DNA of 27,503 bases, from the NCBI GenBank assembly GCA_009801015.1, contig VHZZ01001603.1, positions 41,856 through 69,358 of the forward strand. Direction: 5' to 3'. The DNA is from Silene noctiflora. Its lineage: Eukaryota > Streptophyta > Magnoliopsida > Caryophyllales > Caryophyllaceae. Positions 1-8,900 of this stretch are shown one piece after another. Numbering within the stretch: the stretch's first letter is position 1; each line of letters opens with the position of its first letter. The position numbers and the translations under genes were made by a program. The notes under the pieces were generated by a model that saw only the letters and a program-made list of their open reading frames with translations, was not told the origin of the DNA and did no database searches.

Positions 1-842
1 ACACCATCTTTTATCATAATTAAAATTTGAGAAAATAATAATGCTTCGTTCATAGCATTGAATTGTTTACGTTTTCCATTTTACCTCGTTCCTCTGACTG
101 TTTACGTTTCTATCTATGGATATTTTTTGATCAATTAAATGACTCATATACCATTGTCTACTTTTTATAATTTTCGGTGGGTGGATGCCAAAATATGAGG
201 GGCTTACATGAGAGTAGTTGTGTAAGTAAACATATGAAAAGTANAGANATCNCATTTTCTTAATATTTGTGCAAAAAGTAAATGTAAATAATTCAATGGA
301 AGAGAGGAAGTAGTAAATAATACGAAATTTATACTCAAATGAAAACATTTTTCGCAACGAATCCAAATATCTAAGTTTCTAAATGTTTTGNATTATACTT
401 TTTGGTTAGATTGATAATNAAAAAATTCTTTTATGTAAAATATAACTTTGATATTAAAAATATTACATAGTATCTTTGTCATAATATTGGAAGATCTTGT
501 AATATACTNTNCTAAAACTAAAAAAGATAATGTGAACGCTCTAATATCGCTCAAAAAAACCCTCTTTTAATAATATATATAGATATAGATATTGATTTCA
601 TTTGCATAGTCTTTGTCTTTTTAGTGCCTTTTCAACAATACAATAGTCCAATGTAAACCAAAGCCAAAGGGCAGTGGACGTGAAGTACATGTTTGTTAGT
701 GTAGGAACCTAACGACATATTGATGATTCTTTTGCTTGGTCGAAATATTGACGGACTGATTTGGTATATATAAGTACTCATGGGCTTCAAAGAGAATTCA
801 TAAAAATTCAACACCATGTAAAATTGGAACTAACTTGATTAA
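1..842. other. AT-rich intergenic DNA with scattered N bases
   Basis: No gene is visible. Short open frames on the minus strand lack any recognisable domain, and one of them runs through N bases. Single Ns occur at 244, 247, 252, 391, 419, 509 and 511; isolated Ns like these look like unresolved base calls rather than a scaffold gap. A motif resembling tgtttacgttt occurs twice near 64 and 100, which may be the worn end of a foldback transposon, but I cannot bound it. Confidence 0.6.
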
Positions 843-1039
843 GAAAGCGTCTTACTTGTGATGGACATTATCCGTTACAAGCTGAAAACGAATAGTGCCC
901 CTCTCACAATAAAGCGAGTGGAAAGGCAAGTGGGGGAAAATGAAGCATCCCATGGATAGTGTCACTTGCATATTGTGAAAGGGGCACTATCCGTCTTCAG
1001 CTTGTGACGGATAATGTCCGTCTTCAATAAGAATTTGTG
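843..1039. mobile_element. Mutator-like MITE (foldback) with 9-bp target-site duplication
   Basis: The 197-bp element has long imperfect terminal inverted repeats. The left arm (about 843-911) and the reverse complement of the right arm (about 978-1039) share a stretch that reads gacattatccgt, then acaagctgaa, then atagtgcccct, ending in tcacaat. It is flanked on both sides by the identical 9-mer cttgattaa, at 834-842 and 1040-1048. A 9-bp duplication is typical of Mutator-superfamily insertion, so a MULE-derived non-autonomous element is the likely origin. It has no coding capacity. The outermost 24 bp of the arms match only about 15/24, so the termini are worn or were never perfect. A shorter relative lies inverted at 25857-25934. 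Confidence 0.75.
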
Positions 1040-1048
1040 CTTGATTAA

Positions 1049-1981
1049 ATCTGTAGTTGATACTCTAACTTTGTATAATGGAACCTAAAACCGTATAACT
1101 TGAAGTGATCTGGATTTTGTGATGTTAATATTTGAAGACATTATAAATGATATTATGTGAATAAAACAAAGTAAAAACATTAAAAGATTATATTGAATTT
1201 AAATTATAAAAAGTTCTCGAGTCTTACATTTTTCACAAATGAGTTAGTTTCGATCATTGACTCTTTCAGTCTCCAATTATTCTTGAATACTTTGTTGTGA
1301 AAATATGAGTTTCTACTCCTTACCATTTTAATTATTCATTGCGAAGAGCGCACCTAAATAACTCTTATGGTGATGACAATCTTGTCCAAGCGTATATAAA
1401 TTCAGTCATGTGGTTCTAAATAAAATCATGTCATAGGTTATAGTATAACTAAAGAAGGCAACAAAGATGAACAAATGCATACACGAGAACTAAGTTCTAC
1501 ACCTTGATTCATATGATGATTATTCTCCCACTACTTCAACAATGATGAAAATCATACAATTGAGGAACTATAATTGCAACTGTGGCTACGCAAGTGAACA
1601 AAAGATTCAATTTCCTAAACTAGCAATAGACTAGTGATAAGACCAGTTAGATGGTCAAACCAACAAGAACTATCAATAATCATAATAATAAATTGAGAAT
1701 AAAAATTAATATTCAAGAGATAAAAAAATTGAGTAAAAAAGTCTTACGAAACACAATTCATTAGTTTCAATTGCTTGACCTATGAGAAAGTTAGCCCCTC
1801 TATAAACATTGAAAAGTAAGAAGAAAACTGAGAATGGAAATTGTAGTTATCTAGGTAAAGAGTCTACAATCATGAACTAAATTGAAATAAAAATGTATTT
1901 GATTAACGGGTCATTTTCCTAAGTATGATACATGAGGATGAAGTAGAGGAGTATGGTAAGTTAATTAGAGTTAAAAGTCAT

Positions 1982-1983
<2 letters not shown>
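1049..1983. other. Intergenic DNA, no gene seen
   Basis: This is AT-rich sequence without a long open frame or a recognisable domain on either strand. It separates the MITE from the poly(T) tract of the LINE fragment. I see no promoter, RNA gene or structured repeat in it. Confidence 0.6.
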
Positions 1984-2028
<45 letters not shown>

Positions 2029-2041
2029 AAAAGATTGCAAA

Positions 2042-2383
2042 TTACATAACAAGTTTTGCTATGTTGTGTGCAATCCGATTAAACTTCCTAGGACAATGGC
2101 TTAGCGAGAAACAATGACAGGAAGAGCAAAGGCTTCTAATATCAGTGATGATATTCTTCACTTGAAGCACCAAACACAAACAGTCAGAGGTTGCATCAAT
2201 ATGTCTAAATCTCAAAGAGAGGGCCTGCACAATAGCATCCCTAAGCGCCGTAGCCTCAGCCTGAAGGGGTGTCTTAGCCCATAATTTTGAGGAAGCAGTA
2301 TGGAAAACAGATCCATTGTTGTTAACAAAAATCCAACCAACTGATGCATGAAACCCTGCAGTCCATGAAGCATCACATTTCAA
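2042..2383 (-). pseudogene. RNase H domain remnant of LINE ORF2
   Basis: This 113-residue frame matches the RNase H module (RVT_3 type) that ends ORF2 of plant L1 elements. Visible active-site positions are Asp in KCDAS near the start, Glu in the AEATALRDA segment and Asp in ATSDC. The family's last acidic residue is replaced by the AHNIAK form, which is common in plant LINE-derived copies. It lies about 18 bp upstream of the poly(A) tail, as expected for the 3' end of ORF2. It is a retroelement relic rather than a host gene, because the zf-RVT remnant lies directly upstream in a different frame. Confidence 0.8.
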
Positions 2384-2547
2384 GCGTATGTGTTCAGAGC
2401 ATAAAGATGATCCAATAAGGAAGAAAGGATGATGATTTAAAACTCAATCCAAATCATTAAGGTCTTCATCCTCTAAAAAGAACGAACCACTGTGAGAACA
2501 TAACTTCTTTGTTTCAGCAAGAACGTTGAAGTTAGTTTCCAGGTTAA

Positions 2548-2871
2548 TTACTTTAAGACTACCAACATAAACATGATCCTAATCCTTAAAAACCTTATCA
2601 TTTCGAAGGCACGAAATTTTTCATAGAACACTGATGAAAGAAGAAATCGCAACAATTGGATTAGGTTGCTTAGAAAGTAAAGCAATCCAATTAGAGATCC
2701 AAGTTGGATGGAAAAATGGCTTCCAGCTTCACTTCTAATACCAAGATCAGAACCAAACCAAAATCTTGAGGCTAAGAAACAATCTCTAAAAATATGCTCA
2801 AGAGATTCAATATGATTTGAACCAGGACCACAAAAGGAGCAGAGGTGTTGCCAACCAAGACCTCGTGACAT
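2548..2871 (-). pseudogene. zf-RVT remnant of LINE ORF2
   Basis: The first half of the frame contains the Cys/His-rich linker found after the reverse transcriptase of plant L1 elements: C..C in LCSFCGPG, then ESLEHIFRDC, then an aromatic SRFWFG. The reading continues a little further upstream (towards 2930) without a start codon. The second half is hydrophobic and does not match a domain I know, consistent with decay. The frame differs from that of the RNase H remnant, so at least one indel separates them. Confidence 0.75.
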
Positions 2872-2930
2872 AGCATCTTGACCACATGGGAGGGAGGAAG
2901 AAGATAGAACACAAACTAAAACATCAAGTG

Positions 2931-3766
2931 AAGCTCAAGCGTAAAGTGTCAGATAAAATCTGAGCTGCGTGACGCTGCATTTACTGCATGGAGCGGCTTG
3001 TTCAAGGATGGATGGCTAGTGTTGCGGCATGGGGCAGCGAAAATCGCATGTCGCGGTTAATCTCACCCCGTCTTTTCGTCTTCTCTTGACTCAGTGCTTT
3101 GGTTTATGGTATTGACTCGTCACTAATTCAAAAGCTTTTGACTTTTCTTAACCCATTGTTTAACATGTGTTTGGTCCACGACTTGAGTGTAAAGTTGTTT
3201 TTCGAACTCGGAATGCAATCCTCGATCACGATACATATATATTAAAGCGGAAATGCCTGAAAACACATCCAAATAATGCAACCTCTACGTTAATGTACAT
3301 GTTAGCTAAAGTGACTATAAATAGCATAAGTGTAGTAAAGTAGCTTAGATTTGGGTTGGTAAAGATGGTATAAACCTGTCACATTTGCTCTTTTTATTGT
3401 TTGATTTTGAACAAGTATGGGGTCATGTTTTCAGGTGATCTATTAAGATATGCACCTACAAGTGAATATCCCGTTTGTTATATTAGGTCGTGGACATGTT
3501 GAATTGGATGTAAAAGATTTGGGGAATTTTGCTATTGCTATGTTGGCACTTTAAATGATAAAATTGACTTGGTTTTTTTTAAGGGACGCGAGGTAACAAA
3601 AAGATAAGAGTAACTAGGAGATATCAAAGAATGCAAATTATTAATTGATTATCGATCATAGGTAATAATTTGTCTTCTCACATCATCTAAGCACCCACCT
3701 AATTCTATGTGAATGAATGAGTTCCCCTAGTTGAAATACTTAAGTGAATAATGTGTGAGGCTTATA
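2931..3766. other. Intergenic DNA, no gene seen
   Basis: There is no long open frame and no recognisable domain. A slightly GC-richer patch near 2960-3070 has no readable coding content. I see no RNA gene or repeat that I can bound. Confidence 0.55.
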
Positions 3767-3976
3767 CCCCCTCCTCCCCAGTGACTTGTTTACCTATTTT
3801 ATTTTTGGGTGTCTTACTCATTTATTTACCTTTTTCATTTGGTAATGTTTTGCATGAATTATTTGATCATCCACTCTATCTTGATCCACTTGTCATCTAA
3901 CGATTATATTTACAAATACTCTTCTGTTCTCTGTGGCAAAAACAAAGGTAAATAAATCACCGAAACAAAAAAAAAG
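3767..3976. mobile_element. Stowaway-like MITE
   Basis: This is a foldback of about 210 bp between TA dinucleotides. The left end starts with a ccccctcctcccc tract, followed by gtgacttgtttacct. The reverse complement of the right end has ggtgatttatttacct at the equivalent distance, and both are followed by a T-rich stretch (ttatttttggg versus ttgtttttgcc). The TA flanks and C/T-rich start fit the Tc1/mariner Stowaway class. There is no coding content. The ends are diverged, so the boundaries are good to a few bases only. Confidence 0.55.
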
Positions 3977-4389
3977 TATAAAATTAATGAAATTCACAAA
4001 TTAACCTACCTCGACAAGTGACAAGCAAGTGAAAGTGTGAAACACACAAAAAGGCCCATATATTATGAACAGATACCACTAGCAATTGGGCCGCCAAACC
4101 CAATTACCCAACATACAATATTATTCAAAGCCCAAATACAACTGCTACGATCCAATCCAGAATCATGACGAGAAAGCTGATACTCCTAATTTGAACATTT
4201 TCATCCACTTGTTGTTGGTCTAATAAAGCAAGTTTCCCGTGAAACCGTCTCATATCAAAATAACGTGATACGAAACAACACCGTACCGTAAAGTGTACAC
4301 ACTAACAAAAAGAAATTGTAAGGATATAAGATTATCGTAAAACCGTCTCAACTTTATCAGTAATCCAACTGGAAAGGAGTCTTTTTATC

Positions 4390-4435
4390 TCTTCTCCATA
4401 GATCTAGCTAGCCGATTACGTTCCGATCACCTATC
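4390..4435 (+). other. Probable first (non-coding) exon of the OTU gene
   Basis: A consensus donor, gtaagtatg, begins at 4436. A good acceptor, ttcag, ends at 5898, only 25 bases before the start codon of the OTU gene at 5924. The pyrimidine-rich stretch upstream of the donor (from about 4380) looks like a plant leader. I see no clear TATA box, so the 5' edge is a guess. An intron in the 5' UTR is common in plant housekeeping genes. This is inference from splice signals only. Confidence 0.4.
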
Positions 4436-4833
4436 GTAAGTATGTTGTAAATAATTTTACTTAAATTTCTAATTGATCATGACACATAACATAGTTTATT
4501 CATCTTAATTATATAATTATATTTATACTATACCAGATTATGATTAGTTTGATTATTTCTGATATTTGGTGGCGTGTTATTAAATTAACGTTTAAATTCT
4601 GAATGTTTAGGTTTGTTTTTGCTGTTTTTTCAATTTAATTTACAATTTTATTAATCAAGAAAATTATTAAAGTGCAACTTGTTGATTAAGATAATTGTGT
4701 ATTTTGTGTGGTCGTTTTAATTGATTTGGTGATGATTTTGCCTGGTTGTTACTATACTAACCGAGAATTGTAATGGTTGTGATATGATTTCCTCGGTTTC
4801 ATTTGATTGTATACGTTTCCGTCTCTGAAAGAG

Positions 4834-4977
4834 TGGTGGAGCTAGGGGGCTAGCAGAGGCGCTCTCCCCTGACGGATGAGATTTTCTGAATTTTTAGTTA
4901 AAACTTTTTGATTTTTTTTCGGGTGTACCTTATACTATTACCCATTCGCCCCCTACCTTTAAATTCTGGCTCCGCCA
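4834..4977. mobile_element. Small foldback element with tggYggagcYag ends
   Basis: The left end reads tggtggagctag and the reverse complement of the right end reads tggcggagccag, giving 12-bp terminal inverted repeats with two mismatches about 144 bp apart. C/G-rich tracts (ctaggggg and ccccctac) follow inside. The flanks carry similar but not identical 10-mers (tctgaaagag and tcttgaagag), which may be a worn target-site duplication. The superfamily is not clear. There is no coding content. Confidence 0.5.
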
Positions 4978-5677
4978 CCTCTTGAAGAGATAAAAGCCCT
5001 GTTTATGAAAGTATTGCAATATATTGATATTAGTTCAAGGGTTTTTAAAGACGGTTTTACCTCGTGAAAGCGTGGTGGTTGATTTAGGGTAGTAGGCGTG
5101 AGTGGCTAGGGCCTAAGGGTGATAATGTTAGTGATGTTAAATGGAGCCGCCGCCTCCTTTACTGAGGCTGTTAAGTTTTCCGTTTTATTTGGTGGAAGTG
5201 GAATTGTAGAGTGGGTTAATCCGGTTTATTTGTTGGGAAGTACCTCTCGGAGGGGAAGCTAGTTATCAAGGGGTCCTTCCAAGAGGCAATAGGGGTTCGT
5301 ACCGAGTACCTCTGGGGTTGTAGGTGAAATTATTGCCAGTAGGGCAATACCCCCCATCTTCAATTGGCTGCAATGCAGTGTTAGTTTATATAAGTGTGCA
5401 TTGGGGGTGTTTACGCGCGAGACTCTCGCATGCACTGGTCAGAATGCCTTGAGGAGCCATAGACACATCTTTTGCGTAAGGTGTAGCTGTTGAAGCGCAC
5501 TATTGTGCAATTTCCATATTTTTAGAAATTCTTTTATTATGCCCTGCCCGCTGCCCTACCATACCTAGTTTTTTTTTTTATATGCCGCGTGTTAACTCTC
5601 GTTATAATCCAAAAAGGAATCTTGTTTCACACTTGTTTCCAAAATAAACTTCGTTTTCCTAAACGGTGCTCCTCTTG

Positions 5678-5751
5678 TGCATGAAGCATGCACCTTCACC
5701 TCTTGGGGTGCATGAAGCATGCACCTTCACCTCTTATGCATGAAGCATGCA
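5678..5751. repeat. Three-copy palindromic tandem repeat (tgcatgaagcatgca)
   Basis: The 15-mer tgcatgaagcatgca occurs three times without change, at 5678-5692, 5709-5723 and 5737-5751. The first two copies are followed by ccttcacctctt, giving a unit of about 28-31 bp. Each 15-mer is a near-palindrome (tgcatg ... catgca) and so carries the CATGCA (RY-type) core on both strands. It sits in the probable 5'-UTR intron of the OTU gene. Confidence 0.85.
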
Positions 5752-5923
5752 CACTTGTTTCTGAATAAAACTTCATGCAGCTTAAAGAACTTGTTGCCTC
5801 CTTGTAATGCGGACATGTACTTCACTTAGTCACTTGTATGTGATATAATGAACTAAATGAAGTGCTGATGCATGACTTTTGTTTACTTTGATGTTCAGGT
5901 CTCGGGCGAAAAAATATTAAAAG

Positions 5924-8900
5924 ATGACCGTGAATGAGCCAGATCAAGATGTCATTCGATGGGGGTTAAATCTTCTTGATGTTGGCCCCTTTCTTAATTC
6001 TAGTTACGGTTGTGATTGTAATCAAGATGGAAGCATGTACCACGACCAATATATGAGATCTTATAATTATGATTTAGCTTCCAATGCTGGTTATAACTAT
6101 TTAGAAAACGATGCTGTAATTGCACATACTTTGCAAGAAGACTTCTCACGGTTTCAAGTTGACGATTCAGCTCAATTTGCACATTCAGAACCACATCAAT
6201 TTCAGGATTCAGCAGATTGGCTTCTACCATCCTCAACAAGTTACTGTGCTGGTACTGAATAGATTGCATGTTTTATCTACTTTGTTCTTATCTCCGCTGC
6301 TTGACATGGTTTTTGCAATACGCCGATTTGACCACTGATGTGGATATTCCTTACCTGCAGTTCAAGAGAATGCACAGGGAACAGGTGATACAGTTTATTC
6401 AAGTTCATGTTCTGGTCCTGGTGAAAGACCAAACGGTGGTGAAGATTATTCCTATTCTCTAGAATTTGTGGATGAGTCTTCTGTTGATGGAGAGCTGGGC
6501 AAAAGACTGGATCAAATGGTCTCTGTGCCGGTAAGCATTTATTATCTCAATGGTCTTCATAGCTATTAAAGTCAAGGTAAAGTTTTTTTTACCAAACTTG
6601 TGTTTGTCGCTAATCTTATGTGAGCTCGATAAGATTATTGCATTCATATGTTAGTTCTGATGCTGGTAGACATAAATTGTGTTTATATGGGTCCCCAAGA
6701 GTTGCCACTTGCCAGGACTATAACTGTTGTTTTGGTATTTCATTTGTGTAAATATAAAACCGGGTAATAGTGGCCATGCTGAGGTAGCTTTTATCAGATA
6801 ATGATCCAAGTGAATGTTTTATTTGCCTTTGCAGCATGTTCCCCGTATCAATGGAGAAATTCCTTCTATGGACGATGCAACATCTGATCATCAAAGACTG
6901 CTAGACAGGTATATATGTTAATCTTGGAACCTGTGTTTTTTTTTGGGTGTGTGTCTGAGAGTGTCAGGTTGGGGTGAGGCCGTCATCAATCATAACAACT
7001 TCATAAAGGGTGCAATGTGATGACATTTGTATTTATATGTGACTAGATTTGATCTTCTTATATGAGCATTCCTCTTTGGTCGAGATTCTATGTGTCATTT
7101 TCTTCTAGCAACAGGATGCTGATATATAATGCTGTGTCATGTGTGCTAGCATAGAATTTCAGTGAGTCAATGTTTACTTTTAGTTGCCCTGTATAATTTT
7201 GATATAGACAATTTTAAATCAGATTGCAGTTGTATGACTTGACTGAACTCAAGGTTCAAGGAGATGGCAATTGCCAGGTTAGTTCCAGAGACTGATTCTT
7301 GTTGCTACCTGCATAAATAAGTTTTTTGTTAGTCGAATTTAATGGTTTGATTGCGCTGGTATATCCTACTCTTGTGTATAGCTTATCCGTTAAAGTCGTC
7401 ATTCTTTGGGTCTTAGTTATGATCGAATAAAGTAAACTGATTAACTAAACGGGGTGTGTTTCTTTTGACTATGAAGTAGCAGTCATTCAACACAATCCTC
7501 AATGCAATTTTTATTTTGGGCCGTTGGTAAACATCCTCTCTGTACACAAGATTAAGGTTATGTATATCAGTAAACTGATAACTAAACCGGGTGTGTTTCT
7601 TTTGACTATGAAGTAGCAGTCATTTAATACAATCCTCAATGCAATTTTTATTTTGGGCCATTGGTAAACATCCTCTGTACACAAGAGTAAGGTCATGTAT
7701 ATGTATATCAGTACATCCAACCTCCTCTTATTCTACCATAAGTACCATTTACGGGAAACCCTTTAGGCATTGGGGGAGGGGGGGTTTAATGTAGTTGTTT
7801 TCAACTCTTTTCCTCATTATTGTTACCAGACGTGGCTTTATTACAGTGTGCATGTGGCGTCAGTCTACCATGCGTACCTTCCAATTAAATTGTCATTTGA
7901 TTAAAAATTCATGTTGTGCAACTGCTCATTATTTTCTGCTCATAGTGTATTTCCTCAGTTCCGTGCTTTGTCAGATCAATTCTATCGTACTCCGGAGCAC
8001 CACAAGTTCGTGAGACAACAGGTTGTCAGCCAGGTTGGTTTTCTTACAAAAATTAAAAAATATATATTTCCTCATTAGTCAGCCACGTTTGTTTTCTGAG
8101 ATAAATATTCTTCCCCTTTCCTTTTATCACTAGAAATAAGAAAGTGGATTTGGACCACACAAAACACACTACCCCACATGTAAATGAATTTGGACCACAC
8201 AAATCAACCCAAAAAAGGAAATAGGGAAGAAAACCCGAATAATCCGAAAAAGGAAATAGGGAACAATAAAGTGAATAGGAGGGAGTATCTTTTATCATTA
8301 GTCACGGGATCTTCCTAACAAAGTATTTGAAGCGAGCTACTTTTGATATGTTTTATTTACTGTTTCTGCTATTAGCTTAAAGCCCAACCAGAGTTCTACG
8401 AGGGATACGTACCCATGGAGTATGGTGAATATCTGAAGAAGATGTCCAGGTACTACCTCAATTTTGTGTTCTATTTATATTGTGATTGGAAATGCTTATG
8501 TTGTTCCATCATTGTGTGGTTAATATTCTTTACAAACTCCCTGTAGTTGCTCATATGTTTAATCTATTTGAATCCTAAAAAAGAAGAATTTTCTTTATAT
8601 AAATGTCAGCTATGTCGCATAAAATTCGTAAAATTTGTTGGTTTCGAAATTTTTGGCAAAATAGGTTCGTTCTACGCCGAATCGAATTTGTATAGTTGTT
8701 GTATATGGAAAGAACTGCTACTTGAAGTGACCCAGTTTTGTGCTAAAAAAAGATCACAGCATCACACCCCTGAATATCTGATATATGTAAGACTGATGTT
8801 GAAAGAAGAGCAGTAACACATGGAGTACATTTGTCTGTAGCTTGAACTTCTGAAGTTGCTGTGAGCTCATGAGTTCAATACCCGTTAATTCTATATATAT

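Larger units (their letters stand above)
1984..2930 (-). mobile_element. 5'-truncated L1-type LINE (zf-RVT and RNase H end plus poly(A) tail)
   Basis: Read on the minus strand this is the 3' end of a plant non-LTR retrotransposon. First comes a zinc-binding reverse-transcriptase module (2871-2548), with a cysteine pair in LCSFCG and a downstream HIFRDC spacing followed by SRFWFG, the zf-RVT pattern. It is followed by an RNase H domain (2383-2042) with KCDASW, the AEATAL glutamate, TSDC, and RIAHNIAK near its end, the plant RVT_3 type. A run of 41 T at 1984-2024 is the poly(A) tail. The endonuclease and reverse transcriptase core are absent, so the copy is 5'-truncated as usual for LINEs. The two coding stretches lie in different frames, so it is also decayed. 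I found no clear target-site duplication. The left boundary is firm, the right one approximate. Confidence 0.85.
4436..5898 (+). other. Probable 5'-UTR intron of the OTU gene
   Basis: A stretch of 1463 bases lies between a strong gtaagt donor and a ttcag acceptor. It is T-rich with no long coding frame, as expected of a plant leader intron. It holds a foldback repeat (4834-4977) and a palindromic tandem repeat (5678-5751). Leader introns of this size can raise expression in plants, but nothing here proves that role. Confidence 0.4.

Noticed and set aside
67-817. Two minus-strand open frames of 99 and 61 residues
   Set aside because: One crosses N bases, and both lack domains, promoters or splice context.
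5678-5751. Possible CRISPR-like array
   Set aside because: Only three short palindromic units with near-identical spacers, in a plant intron. It is an ordinary tandem repeat.
8547-8816. 89-residue plus-strand open frame
   Set aside because: It lies in OTU intron 6, ends without a domain and has no flanking splice logic. Chance reading in AT-rich DNA.
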